This document shows positions 20,797 to 32,455 of a DNA stretch of 41,424 nucleotides, piece after piece (position 1 is the first letter of the stretch; every line of letters starts with the position of its first letter). The translations under genes were made by a program, and so were the position numbers. The notes beneath the pieces are model-generated. The model worked only from the letters and a program-made list of their open reading frames with translations. It made no database searches and was not told the origin of the DNA. The DNA comes from Perkinsus chesapeaki (Eukaryota > Perkinsozoa > Perkinsida > Perkinsidae): positions 1-41,424 of the forward strand of contig JAAPAO010000302.1 in NCBI GenBank assembly GCA_013115145.1, written 5' to 3'.

Positions 20797-22447
20797 CTAG
20801 CTCATTTGCTGTCGAGGAACACTCTTTTTCTGGTACTTTTCAAAAGCATCCTCAATGACAGAGAAATCGAGGGTGGCCTGAAGTCGACTGAATCCCATGA
20901 AACCGAGCGGGCGCCTTACGACGTTCTCGGCGCAAACGTAGTAGCCGCCGCGGTCCGGGATATCCACCACGAGGACAGTGGCCTTCTTCGAGCCAGGTTC
21001 GTTCAATCCTCCGCAGGCGCCTGCGATCTGTTCGCTTATTTCACCTTCGAAATCAGTGGAGTAGTACAAGCTGACGTCATATGACGCCAACTTCTTGGCG
21101 ACCGGATGGAACACCTACGTACTTTATCTCCACCCGAACCCCGCCGCTATTACATTCTTCTTGATATCCCTCAGGCTCTCGCAGTCCCAGTCCGGTCCGA
21201 AAAATACACAAACCGAGGGGTTGTCATTGATCCCATCAGGATTCGAGTCCAAATTGTTATAACTGGAAATGAGGAGTCCACATCCCCACCAGCGGCGACC
21301 GGGAAGCTCACGTCTCTGGGATCCAAGGGAAGTAGTTGGCGTGGGGGTCACTGGTGGGTATCCCACGTCCACTTGTAGTGATGACGGCGCCGTCTGGCGA
21401 TATAATTGCTAACGTGGGGATACCATTAACCTTCAAGTGAAAGTAAAGCAGTTCGCAACTTGCCAGGACGCACTCACCCCGACAGCTTTCTCAAGGGCCG
21501 CCTTCGCCGCCTGCTGTCCGAAGGGCACAGCCGGCCACGGCATAGTAGCGAGATAGTTAGTGTACCTGTTGGAGTGCCAATTGGGGGATGATACGGAGAC
21601 ATGAGCTTACTCTTGCTCGCTGTTATCGCTTGATACAAATATAATCTCGAATTTATCCGCCAATTTGGCATGATTTTCATTATACCACTTGGCCAACAAA
21701 GGTGTGAACTTCTTGCAAGGCGGGCACCAGTGCGCGGAGAAATACCTTCCCAGAGAGTCCACCCACGAGCGGCAGCAAACTCTCACAGTCCGAGATGCTT
21801 CCCCTGCAAACTTTCCTTAGTCGTCTCACTTCCATCTTTGTCCACGAACGCTTTCGGTAGGAGATCGGTCACAGGCTTGGGCCTCCATGGCAGATCCTGT
21901 CCTGTGGGATCGTCGGCCACGGCGGAGCGGCCGTCCGTGGTGATAGTTTCGCCGTTCTGGTCTACTATAACGAGCATTGGGATGCCGTTGACTTTGAATC
22001 TGCGAGCCCATGTAAAAAGCCAGGCTTATTTGACTGCTACTTCCTGGATAGCTTCTCCTTGATATCGCGTTCGGCGAATGGCACGGCGAACCACGGCATC
22101 TCACTGAAGTACTCCTTGAAGGCTGTCTCTGACCTAACACAAAGGGCCTCGAGGGTGGACACCGATAGGGGGCTGCCTACCGATCAGAGGAAACAAAAAC
22201 TATCTTAAGTCCCTTGTCCGCGTAGTGACTGGTGTAGTTGCGGGCGAGCTCGGGAGTGAACCGTCGACAAGGGGGGCACCAGTGGGCAGAAAAGTAGATG
22301 CCAACCGCATTGCAGCCTGGAATGGTTGATAAGGGCCTTACAGACAAGGTCGGCATTACCTTCCAGAGCCGCGGCGGTTTCCACACTGTGACCGTCATCA
22401 ACGATAAGATGGTCACCGAAAAGGTCAACAAGGGATTGCGCTGTCAT
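20797..22447 (-). CDS. Nucleoredoxin-like multi-thioredoxin protein, multi-exon
   Basis: Tandem thioredoxin-fold oxidoreductase. Domain 1 starts at ATG 22447 ([15 protein letters not shown]); after a 46-nt intron it has [20 protein letters not shown] with the redox CPPC, then [45 protein letters not shown] and WRPKP. Domain 2 repeats the plan: [20 protein letters not shown] (about 21700-21760), [47 protein letters not shown] and NYFPWIPET. Domain 3 ([20 protein letters not shown] onward, then 21114-20797) keeps the fold-like pattern but lacks CxxC. The order active, active, degenerate resembles nucleoredoxin and tryparedoxin-like proteins. No signal peptide is evident, so it is probably cytosolic or nuclear. 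It faces the VPS10 gene divergently across about 370 bp. Confidence 0.87.
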
Positions 22448-22457
22448 TATAATGACA
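22442..22457. repeat. Perfect 16-bp palindrome over the nucleoredoxin start codon
   Basis: TGTCATTA followed directly by TAATGACA. The minus-strand ATG (22447-22445) lies inside it. One such 8+8 palindrome is expected by chance in a window of this size, so only its position is notable. Confidence 0.6.
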
Positions 22458-22813
22458 AAGTAGTTCAACTAACCGAACATACCCATCCCGAGAAAGAATA
22501 TTGATCAAATTAGTCCAAGTCCCGGTGGATGGAGACTGGGATGGTCACCGAGACGGGACCAAAGCAGCGGTTGTGGAAAGGCTTTGTTGGTGTGTTTGCC
22601 GCTTCCTGAGGAATATGTTATATTACAGTACGTTGCTGAGGAGCCAGCAAAGCGCTTACGGCTAACTGGGAATGACGCGCAAGTTGCTAATTAACAAGAA
22701 AACGCAGGTTGTGCGGTTCGAACCTGCGCATCCTTTCTCAAAGAGGCGGAGCAATCTTGCGCGTTGAACAAGCTAAGGAAGAGGAACCCTTCCGAAGATT
22801 CAGTGGCCCTTTA
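22458..22813. other. Divergent intergenic region between the nucleoredoxin and VPS10 genes
   Basis: It probably holds both promoters, but I recognise no core elements. A perfect 8-bp-stem hairpin CGCAGGTT / AACCTGCG (22703-22728, 10-nt loop) lies about 85 bp before the VPS10 ATG. Confidence 0.5.
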
Positions 22814-25800
22814 ATGATTCCGCGGGCCCTAATCGCAGTCTTCCAACTCCATGTAGTATATCTACATGCACAATCGACGGCTAATGGACCGAAAGTGACC
22901 GTACAAAGCATGGTCCGCACTGCCACAGGCTTCCTACCAGAACTTGCTCAACTCAGACCCCGGATAGCCCCGTGGCTGATATTGTGTATCTTGGCGAGAA
23001 GCACGAAGTCGTACTGCTCCGCACTGAAAATGGCCATGTCTATCGGTAAGAAGCATGAACGTGACACTGCGGTCAGAACTGGGTTTTAGATCACCCGATT
23101 CCGGCATGTCCTGGCAAAAAATAACAGACAATCTGGGGGGCAAGGTGACCATGTAAGATGCACCTTCGGGGCTGTCTGCTATCGACGTAGCTGGTCAGGC
23201 AAGCCAGCAAAGATAACGAAACTCCGCCGGACACCGACAGGATCAAACGCATAGAACCTCATCCCGAGAAGGCTGAAGTCGTTCTTCTAGTCGGCGTGAA
23301 GCACGTGGGAGCACTGTGAGGGGTTGAGCTGACCCCCGGGATAGATTCACTATCTGAGCGAGGATGCCGGAAAGTCTTGGCGGCTCATCAAACACAAGGG
23401 TCTACACACGTACCTCTTCCATCCTACTGACCCGAAGTCGGTCCGAACACGCTTACTCTGGGGACGACTGTGAAATATCAGGTCGGCGCTAGTATCTTCC
23501 TGGAGTCAGTCCTGCAATCTTAACTTGCACGACCGCGATCCCAACGATGCCTGCCAGCACGCTTTGTACCGGACAAGCGTGAGACTTCAGGCCGGGCCGA
23601 GAAATCAATGAACTGCCATTAGGATGGCGGCAAGACGCTATCTTTAGTAGCGTCCTATGTCGTACAGTTCAGTTGGGGATCGACCAAGTTCGGCTCTGCC
23701 AACAGAATATACTTCACCCACCACAAGTAAGCAACCGCGTTGAAATAGAATGGATAATAGTCTAACTAAGCCAATTTCGGCGTTGGACTATAAACTCGCA
23801 CACACGTCCTGAGAGGTCCTGTCGTCTGAGTCATACGTAGATCTCCCGTGATGTATTCGTACTACAAATTTCGCAGGAAAAGAATCAAAATTGCCCGGAA
23901 ATTCCCTACCTACCTACACATGACTGATCATTAGCGCATACCTCGGCTAGTTTGTCATAGTACAAGAAAGAGAACAGTGAATTACCAACACAACGGTTCC
24001 TGCTCCCACTTGTCTCTGAATGAGACACCTCTTTGCAAAATATTGGATCCTACGATCGTTAGGAAGAAGTCTGGAGACCAGCCCCATCTATATGGTTGGG
24101 ACACCGATATCAATTTTGCGTACACCGACGACAATGGTACGTATATTTCGGCGCTTCCATCGAGAGGTTACGGTTTCAGGCCAGTCTGTGACGACACTGG
24201 TCTCTGGCGGCAACAAGTTCGTTATGACCAAAGACTACCTATTTGTGGCCTGGGCCGTTTCAGGAGGCAAGCCCCCTCTGCCAGCCTTCTCGACTCTCAC
24301 CGAGGTTTTCTAGGCGAAGCTGTTCGACTCGCTGTGTCGTCCGATGGCGCCAAATCGTTCGCAACGGCACGGATTCCTGTCGCGCTAGAACAGCACAGCT
24401 ACACCATTTTAGACGCCTCGCACGGTACGTGGGCATAGGTTCACACGTAAGGTCCCATCGCAGGGTTCGTCATGTTGCATGTTCATCATGGTTGGAAGAA
24501 CGGACGGGAAGTCGGGAACATTTACGCCAGCGACGCGACAGGAGCGCTCTTCTCACTCAGCCTTGCTAACGTGGTGAGAATCTTACTTCCCCGGTATGCG
24601 AGCTCCAAGTCCATTACGTACTTGGCTGGAGCTGAGACGACCTGCAATATCATGAGTTCCGTGGATTGTTCCCGGTTCTCAGGCGAGCAATCAAGATGGC
24701 GAAGTTGCCATCGAGCGCGTTGTGTCTATGGATGGTGTCTACATCGCGAACTACGTGGACGACCCATTGGTGGAGTTCTCTGAGGAAGAGGGAGAGCTCA
24801 ATGATGAAGAGGCCGCAGTAAAGGCCAGGCCTCCGTTGGCTATCATCGAAGACATTTCTTTAGGAAGGAATCCAATTCGAGCGCCATCATGGTGCAGTGA
24901 AACCATCCAAAGACGAGGACTACATTCGTAACTACCCGATGAGTTAGCGAGTTCAATCCGCGGTCAGGGACCGTTATTAGCTTTGATAACGGTGGCATGT
25001 GGTCCTACATAGAGGCTCCGCAGGAAGATCACGAGGGTCGGCACATAGAGTGTCCGAAATCAAGGTTGGGCAGACCTAGCTTCTAGACATGCAAAGTCGC
25101 TCGCACAGATGCTCGCTGCACCTCCACGTTATCTCTAACGAGGTAGCGTCGTCTCCGCTATATGCGACAGAGTCGGCGGTGGGACTCATCGTAGCACTAG
25201 GTCCGTGGAATCGACAAAACGATCGCGGAGGTGCTTTCGATCAGGGAATCTAGGACCGTATTTACGTCATGAACAAGATGAGATGGACACCTTCCTCTCT
25301 CGAGATGGCGGCCTAACATGGGAGCTAGTACACCCAGGTTGAAGAGCGTTTTCCCATACGTGGTTTTAATCGTTACCGACAAGGTTCCTATGCTTATGAG
25401 CTTGGAGATCATGGTGGACTCATTTTGGTGGCGGATGCCTCTCAGAGGACCAGCACGGTCGCTTTCTCCTGGAGCGAAGGCGCCGACTGGTAGCTAACAC
25501 GCCTACCGGCTTAACTGGACCCGCGCTCAGGTTCAACCTCGAGACTGGGGCGGAGCCGTTCCATGTTGACAACATTCTGACATCTGATACAGCGGCGTCT
25601 GTGAAGTTCCTAGTGTATGGCACGCGTGACTATGAGAGTAGGCCGACAGGAATTGCGGTAGCGGACACGCTTGGGCATTTCGGTTCGCTCAGGCGTAGTT
25701 CACTTTCTGGATTTCTCATCGGTTTTACCGCGAACTTGCAGTGGCTACTGGGCGCCAGATGCTCAGTCTAGTGACTACGAAACATGGACGCCAAGCGCAG

Positions 25801-27248
25801 GAAAGTAAGGGCTGTCGATCGTGGTCGAGCCAAAATAGCCCATCTGTGGGCCTGTTCTCGGCAGCTCCTTCTTGAGCAGGATTTCTGGTGATTCCTGTCT
25901 TCTGGGTCGTATTACGAATTACGTTAGGCGGAAATCCCAGGCGAAGTGCTTCAATGGTGAGTTATCGACTGCACAATTTGTAGCAGAATAGAGTTATTCA
26001 GGGGAGAAGTTCGAGCGTCCTATATTTAAAAATAACTGTCCGTGCACCTTTGAAGACTACCATTGTGCTCTGGGGTTCGCAAGGATACTAGGAGAGTCAG
26101 AGTGCAAACCTGTAGATGCTGATGCGGTATGCCCTGATCAAAGAGAATCAGATAAGCATTGCGAAATCATGCGGCTGTTGCTTCCCACAGGTGTTGACTC
26201 CAGAAGAAATGAAGTGCACCTCCTCCGGTGTCTACTTTGCCGATGCATATCGCAAAGTTCCCGGTGACACGTGCGAAGGAGGCTTCGTCCCCCCTCAAGC
26301 GCAGGTCCCGTGCCCAAGCTTCAGCCCGTTATCCAAAGGTAGGCAAGTCTCTCATCGTTCTCTAGGGTTGCCAAAGTGTGTCACCCGAGAAGCGAAATTG
26401 TTCATGGTGTGGAGAATCCTATTGTAGACAATGCACTAGTGGATGAAGGAGTCTCGGATGTAGTTTGAGATATAGACAATCGGAAAACTTCATTCACATC
26501 TGAGAGCACCTGCAACGACTTGTTGCCCAGGGGAACACGAGCTTGTTATTAACGAATACATTTTAAAGTGAAGTATGGCGTCTCGGCCTCAGGAGCACTG
26601 CTCGTGGTTGGGCTGATCGTTCTGGTCGTCGTGGTGCTCGGTGCGATGACCCTAGCATCTGGTGGAGAGGGCAACGGTGGATTTGAGACATTGAGGTTGG
26701 CTGAAATAATCCTCACTGCCAAGATGTAGTATTCCTTTCAGATATGTGAAGTATGCGACCTTGGGAAGGGCTGGTAAGGAGGCCCAAGGCTATATGAGCG
26801 ACAATGAGGCGGAGTGAGAAATGCCTTCGCGGTTTTCGATACACGACCGGGAATAGCTCTCATTCGCTTCAAGCTCAGCCGCTCGGCAGCCTTTAGTTCC
26901 CTTCAGACTTGCTGATGCGCCGCCGCTGGATGAATACTGTGCGAATGTTGGACGCTCGAAGAAGGGGGATGGCCAAGTCGTAAGAATCCTTTTCCTCTTC
27001 CAGCACCACATCATGAACTTATCGCCATCCTGTTATTCATTGGCGAGATGCCCCGCTACAGGTCCATCATAATATCGGCAGTGACTCTGAGGAATCTCTC
27101 GATTTTGATTTTGATAACGACGTTGAAGTGATGGGACGGGCTCAAGACCACCAGGTATGATTTTGTTCGATTGTGCTGGCTCCATCGCTCACCGAACTTC
27201 AAGACTCTTCTCTACGTATTCAATCATCGGGTGACCCCAAGTCTGTAA
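22814..27248 (+). CDS. VPS10/sortilin-like sorting receptor, multi-exon
   Basis: Type I membrane receptor of the sortilin/Vps10p family, which moves cargo between Golgi and endosomes. ATG 22814 begins a signal peptide (MIPRALIAVFQLHVVYLHAQ). VPS10 be a beta-propeller with BNR-like SxDxGxxW repeats: HEVVLLRTENGHVYR then SPDSGMSWQKITDNLGG (near 23040-23145), SYTILDASHG then FVMLHVHHGW, GNIYASDATGALFSLSL (24466-24570), SFDNGGMWSYIEAP (about 24980-25020), FLSRDGGLTWELVHPG (near 25290-25335) and HGGLILVADASQRTSTVAF. A Cys-rich 10CC-type region follows (CPCTFEDYHCALGFAR about 26038-26085, further Cys to about 26300). The membrane helix ALLVVGLIVLVVVVLGAM lies at about 26600-26655. The cytosolic tail ends with an acidic cluster (SDSEESLDFDFDNDVEV) typical of sorting signals. 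Stop at 27248 requires a last intron of about 50 nt; the exact 3' end is uncertain. Confidence 0.85.
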
Positions 27249-27946
27249 GCCGGTTGTGTGATGGGTTAGTGGTCGTGTATCTACCCTATTTAGTGATCGC
27301 CATGGAAATCAATGAGTTCATAGGCTCTGGAGCCATACCTACACATGACTCTTCCTGCTTAGCAATGCCGTCCGTTGAATCCACTTTGCCTTTTCAGGTT
27401 CGTATGCGCGCTGGTGGCCTCATTTCTGCACCCACGACTGTTCCGAAGCTTCAACCTCCGAAATCGGGGGTACCATTCAACAATGAAGACTTTCCCGTTG
27501 GCCCTAACTGAGAAGATCCGACGCCGTTTCACCGCATGAATAGATTAGGCAAACAACTAATCCGCCGTGAACCACACACGTTTGCGTTGAACAGTCTCTT
27601 TCTGAGCGTCAAATGCCTGCGGTGCCCAGGTGGGTCGTTGCACGGCATACGCGGGGGCCACTGGTTATTTGTAAAGGTGAGGTGTCAAATCCGAGTTGTT
27701 AGAATCTTGTGTTTTCTATTGTACCACCGACTTGAGCAGTGACTTCTCAAGCGGATGATATTTACAGAAAAACAAGTTCTTACGACACTAACGGAACGAA
27801 ACACCACAGCAATGAAAAGCCAATGAAATATGCCATCTGATGGCCAAGTACTCGCGGTGTGCGAGGAAGCTAGAGTTACGAACTCTGTTTATGCAAAGAG
27901 GCAGGGCATAGAGACATCACCACGGCAGTTTATTTCACTTTCATCA
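27249..27946. other. Intergenic region, nothing recognised
   Basis: It separates the convergent VPS10 and esterase genes. The open frame to 27511 continues the region after the proposed VPS10 stop and could be an alternative tail exon, but it has no recognisable motif. Confidence 0.4.
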
Positions 27947-28891
27947 TCACCGTGTCAGCGGATGACCATGAAAGAAATCAAAAACGGCTTTGCTAGTGCA
28001 CAACTTGCTAGGATCCTCTGTTTCACAGTCTAACCCCGGCCACCTATGTCTACGCCCTTCAACCTCAACCAGATACACAGAGTTCGAGTGAGGGCATCTT
28101 GGATACTTCTCGATAGTAGCGGCGCCGATGGTAGCCACCTTCTCACGCTCGTCGCTCTCGCAACCGAGGCGCTCTGCCCACTTAGAAATGTCTTCTTCAA
28201 CGGATGGGAATCTTAAGTACGATATGATCGCATTCGGGCTGCCATCGTATGGCACAACCCAGTCACCAAGCTGGTGCACTTTCATGAGGGAAAGACCATC
28301 TCTCTTTCCTCGATCAAACTTATTGTCACATGCTTGGAATGCCCCGTCAAGACCGGGGGGTAGAGTTAGAGTTCCCTCTATTGACGCCGCTTTACTAATA
28401 ATATTATAACACATAAGGGCCTCGGCCAGCATACCACCAGTACTAAAGCCGACAGCATACATGGGCAAGTTACTGACGCCGAAGTGTGACCTGAACAAGT
28501 CACGGATCTCCCGAATAAAACCAATATCATCAATGGTTGTGTTAGAGTTGCAGCAAGTACCGGCGTTATAGCCCCACCCAGGGATATTGGGTGATAGGAA
28601 CACATTGCTCGAAAGAGGGCAAGGTGTGACGAGCATTACATTGCTCTCTCGGGCTTGTTTCCTCACACCATAGGATTCCATCTTGTCTACGTGCCAAGTG
28701 CGGCATTCATCAAAGGGTTCCCAACCAGGCATAGTAAAGACAATGAATGACGGTTTTGTTGCTGGGGAGTAAGTCCAAAAAACTCTTCTCTCACCTTGGT
28801 GATCGAGAGTAACTACTTCATCTGTGTAAGAGTTGGACGAAGCCACAACATACAGTAGTGGAAGTAGAAGCGAGTAGTGAATTTGGGTCAT
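27947..28891 (-). CDS. Secreted LpqC/PHB-depolymerase-type serine esterase
   Basis: 314 aa, single exon, ATG 28891. It has an N-terminal signal peptide (YSLLLPLLYVVASSNS). The alpha/beta-hydrolase core matches the feruloyl esterase/PHB depolymerase (LpqC, CE1-like) family: oxyanion region FTMPGWEPF, PGWGYNAGTCC (the family WxxGxCC-like block), DDIGFIREI, nucleophile elbow GFSTGG with Ser150, catalytic Asp210 in GDWVVPYDG, and His282 in RRHRWPG. The family cleaves ester bonds in plant or microbial polymers outside the cell; a digestive or host/diet-degrading role is inferred. Length is normal for the family. The single long exon contrasts with its heavily split neighbours, which may hint at later acquisition, possibly from bacteria. 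Confidence 0.86.
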   Translation of the reverse strand: MTQIHYSLLLPLLYVVASSNSYTDEVVTLDHQGERRVFWTYSPATKPSFIVFTMPGWEPFDECRTWHVDKMESYGVRKQARESNVMLVTPCPLSSNVFLSPNIPGWGYNAGTCCNSNTTIDDIGFIREIRDLFRSHFGVSNLPMYAVGFSTGGMLAEALMCYNIISKAASIEGTLTLPPGLDGAFQACDNKFDRGKRDGLSLMKVHQLGDWVVPYDGSPNAIISYLRFPSVEEDISKWAERLGCESDEREKVATIGAATIEKYPRCPHSNSVYLVEVEGRRHRWPGLDCETEDPSKLCTSKAVFDFFHGHPLTR

Positions 28892-29242
28892 GAACGAGTC
28901 TGGGATTTAAGAATTGGGGAAAACTACATGCACATGGTTCACCGAACCAGAACATCTGAACTAAGTGAACTCATGCTAAGAGATTATCGCGGTTGTAGAT
29001 CGATTTCAAAGGAGGAATATCCCGAGGCTAGTAGAAACAACCACTGAGGAGCTGCTGCTCGGAATGAATTGGGAGACAGGGAGAGGAGAATCCATTCAAA
29101 CAACTGAAGTGCACTATTAGGTCTCAGCTACTTTTCCTACCAGGACTAGCTCCAGCACGCGAGGGAGGGAGGAGCACGCAGTACGATGTAGGGTCTGATC
29201 ATAAGAGCATCTGCGGCACTTCATGTACACAAGTCAGCGATT

Positions 29243-29258
29243 ATGATATGGATATCAT
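29243..29258. repeat. 7+2+7 palindrome
   Basis: ATGATAT, GG, ATATCAT. Confidence 0.6.
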
Positions 29259-29313
29259 CATTGCAGCGCACGACTGGAGCGCCACCTTTCATGGAGTCGA
29301 TAACTATGCGAGG

Positions 29314-29370
29314 TAAGGACTCCTTACTAAGGAGACAGTCTCCTGGAGGCTGGCGAGTCGCCAGTGGCGA
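29314..29370. repeat. Tandem array of three tri-arm palindromic 20-mers
   Basis: Block 1 (29314-29333): TAAGGA, C, TCCTTA, C, TAAGGA, perfect. Block 2 (29331-29350): GGAGAC, A, GTCTCC, T, GGAGGC, one mismatch, sharing GGA with block 1. Block 3 (29351-29370): TGGCGA, G, TCGCCA, G, TGGCGA, perfect and directly abutting block 2. The three words differ, yet arm length and single-base spacers are identical. Confidence 0.93.
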
Positions 29371-29521
29371 CCAAGCGGCATCGCAAGAAGTCAACGGCTA
29401 CACGAGTACACCGTGAAGGATGGAACGAACAGACCAATGTGGGGGCGTTTGGTATGGTGCCCGCAGCCTTGGCCGCCGACAGGCCCAGTCGGGAGTGTAT
29501 GGTATAGGAGGAATCGGAAGG

Positions 29522-29541
29522 TCGTGAAACACGAGTCGTGG
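29522..29541. repeat. Tri-arm block, decayed (2 mismatches)
   Basis: TCGTGA, A, ACACGA, G, TCGTGG. The inner palindrome CACGA-G-TCGTG is perfect. It lies 150 bp after the array. Confidence 0.6.
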
Positions 29542-30047
29542 GCCGTCAAGTGGAATGCGGGTGCGTACGGTTATAACTAGCTGTCAAGCCAACTGCTGGC
29601 CACTGTTCTGCGGCACAGAAACAGGAAGTGTCTACATGGACGTTCCGCACGCCGGCGAGTAGAGAAGGCTGCTATAGATGTGCTAAGTGATGAGGTGTAT
29701 GACAGATCTTTATTCCAACATACGCTGCTGCGCGGCGCCAACAATACGCGCATGCGTGCAAATCAGCAATTTGCAAAGCTTATTTTGCATTTTGCCAACT
29801 GTGCCCATTGCGCCTTCCACGGCTAAAGTGCGTTCGAGTGCGATCGGTCGTGAGCCTAGGAGCTCGAGCAGTGCGAACACTGACTGTTAACTCAAAAACA
29901 CCGATACTCAGAAACACATGTCCATCGATCCGGCACCCCCGTCATTGAATAACTCTCACGATTGAGTCATCGACCACGTATTTGTAAACGTTCATCTCCT
30001 TCTCTTCCGCCGCGGCTGAAATACCTCAGTCAACTTTACCACCTACT

Positions 30048-32099
30048 TTACTTACAGTCTATGCGCGACTCGAGCTCATCGTGCACTTTTTGATTATGCC
30101 GTAGGAAATAATCCTTATCGACTTTCTGTGACCACATTCTCATGCACAAGTATCTGACCGAATAAACCATAACAAACCACGCGAGCTTCACGTGGCGTCT
30201 CACTGGAAAGGAGATTGCTCCCATGCGATGGCCTTGTACATCCTCGTCCACTCATATCCTACCAACTCGAGGAGTGTTAACAGTAGCGTTACAGTGTCAA
30301 CTCACCTCGCTGCCGCTGAGCCAGGCGAGCTGCTTCGTTCCATGCAGACTCGAATTCCTTTACTTTTGACCGATCCACCTGTTTGCACTCATTAATACTG
30401 CACTTCTTCGTCGCTTACTTTATAGTATGTTATTTCCAAGTGGTCACTCGTTCGATTCGCCTGCTTATCAACATACTTATATGCTCCAATAACGGAGCCC
30501 AATACAACTGAGTTACCGTGGTTCCATGAAAGTCCCCTTAGAGACACCTACCTCCGTGTATTCCCCAAAGTAAGTTCTTTTCGGATACTGTCAGCTCAAC
30601 ATACCACCGCCACGCTTTGGACCTGAGGCAGCAGTACTCTTAAACGGCATCCTGTGCACTTACGGGAAGCTGAACATGCTCGTAGGGGTAAAAAAACTGA
30701 TACAACAGGACGCCTCCCGAAGAGGTTTCTAGCGGTAAAGCAAAGCAAAGACCAATTCACACAGAAACGTTGAAACACACCAGGCATGTGGAATTAGAGC
30801 TGTGCCGCACTCAAGTCCCCAGCCGTACGGGAGTCCGATGCAACTTCGACTATCGGGGCGCCCGAATGCTCACCCAAGGGGCTCTCCGTGAAGCCAACGA
30901 TGCGGACAACCTGCAAGACTGCCATGTAGGAGGCAGGAAGAGATAGACTCACGAAAGGCAGCTCAGTTTCCGCCAAGCGGCCGAACTTAGCTTTCCATGT
31001 CTTCATCTTAACCGCGTAAGAATCACCTGGCACCAATTCACTGTAGCCAACAATCTCTTCGCTGCCCGGCTTCTGAAACGTGTACCTAACACGCTACTAT
31101 CGGCTCAGCTTTGTAAGACAGACCTCCTACTCTCCAAGGGTCGGATCCATTACGAAGCGGCGCCACTGGTCTGATATGTTAACGCCAACTATGTACTCCG
31201 GGAACCGCTCGCTGCCAGTAAAGAGGAACGGTGCGTACACAGGCGCCTGAAATTCGCATGGCAGTAGTATCGACACAGCGTGCCTACCCTCTCCTCAGTC
31301 ATCTCCATGAACTGCTCCCTAGCACTATTATTTCCTACCACCGATGTATCGATCAATAGGGCTAGCTTCGGGAAGAGTAGGTCCAATTTGATCGGCTTAT
31401 CCGGGTCCTGTAGACAGTGGCATATAGCTCTACGCAGGGCATACCTACCCCAGCTTTGTGTGGTATAGTTAAATTCATGAGTCGAGCCCTTTTCGGTGCT
31501 GCCAGGTATAGTCCATGAGACTCAATCTCCGCTCTCAACTAAAGAGTCTTCTATACTTCTGCCTCGGCGTCGATAGCCTTACCACTTTAGACAGAATGGG
31601 TTTTCGTTCCCGATCAAATAGACGACAGTTTCGTATATCCTGACATTACAGTGCCGATGCCTGCTTAGCAACTGCTCTACCTGTACTAGTCGCTTCTTCT
31701 CCTTGATAAGATTATCAAACAAGAAAAGCGCTCCTTCCGGGCTCCCTTGTATCATCGCCAGATTCTCATCGCGGCAGGCGCATACCGTTCGGACATATTC
31801 TCGAACTTCCTCTGAAAAATGCAATAACCGACCTCCCTGCCTTACCTGTCCCTACCATCCTGGATGAACCGCGAAGATATCGGCTCCGTATATAGCCAAC
31901 TAGAAGGGTTCTTGTCGCAGCTTATATAAAGCCTAGAGCCACCCGGAACAAGAGCTATGCGACGCAGATGGCTGACAGCCCGGGGATATCGATGATCTAT
32001 GTTATCGAACCTGGACGCTGTGGAGGAGGGCGGATTTACGATGGAACTCACACAAGGCCGAGATTGCGCCAGTAGCGCCACTTGTCCAGCAGCATCCAT
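30048..32099 (-). CDS. Unrecognised multi-exon protein with a C-terminal hydrophobic segment
   Basis: I do not recognise the family. Minus-strand exons join in phase: ATG 32099 (DAAGQVALLAQSRPC ... LYISCDKNPSSWLYTEPIS), a 44-nt intron near 31853-31810, then EEVREYVRTVCACRDENLA ... GALFLFDNLIKEKKRLVQ to about 31582 (donor GTAAGG), SWGRYALRRAICHCL and KLDLLFPKLALLIDTSVVG (31470-31330), CEFQAPVYAPFLFTGSERFP and YIVGVNISDQWRRFVMDPTL (about 31265-31140), an intron of about 45 nt, then EEIVGYSELVPGDSYAVKMK. The last exon holds a possible membrane span KLAWFVMVYSVRYLCMRMW followed by a charged tail ending at 30048. The exons around 30260-30790 are not resolved. It is divergent from the 32285 ORF. 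Confidence 0.45.
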
Positions 32100-32284
32100 C
32101 TAAAAAATGGAACGGTACGAACTGTGTCACACTGGTATGTTCCGAGGTTTAGAGTCCGAACCGTATCGAGTAAGGCATTTCACCGGGCAACCGCACTCAA
32201 CGTTTTCCATCTACTTACCACACTACTAGCCTGAATTGTTCATTACCAATGTATGTCTATGCTACCAATCTCTATAGGAACACA

Positions 32285-32455
32285 ATGAAGCTAAGATGGA
32301 CCTTTCCCGCTTCGGGAGTTCTCCAGCGGCTTTGTAGGACCTTCTCTACGTTACGCGAAATGCACCAGAGAGAGAAAGCGAAGAAAGCCCCCAAATTGAC
32401 CGGGAAAGCCCGTCAATTAGGGAATCTATCCATAACTCCCAAAGCTCGTCTGTAG
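32285..32455 (+). CDS. Small basic protein, possibly mitochondrial
   Basis: 56 aa from ATG 32285. The N-terminus (MKLRWTFPASGVLQRLCRTF) is basic and amphipathic without acidic residues, like a mitochondrial presequence, ending in a plausible RTFST cleavage context. The rest is very basic (REKAKKAPKLTGKARQ). It might be only the first exon of a longer gene. No family is recognised. Confidence 0.35.
   Translation: MKLRWTFPASGVLQRLCRTFSTLREMHQREKAKKAPKLTGKARQLGNLSITPKARL

Larger units (their letters stand above)
28892..30047. other. Largely non-coding region with palindrome array
   Basis: An exon-like stretch DIIIAAHDWSATFHGVDNYA precedes a good donor (GAG|GTAAGG, about 29312), and another frame at about 29400-29578 reads EYTVKDGTNRPMWGRLVW. 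Neither has a recognisable family, so I do not call a gene. The palindrome array 29314-29370 begins right at that donor. Confidence 0.4.

Noticed and set aside
22701-22730. tRNA T-arm at GCGGTTCGAACCTGCGC
   Set aside because: The TTCGAA resemblance is part of an 8-bp hairpin; no acceptor, D or anticodon arms are nearby.
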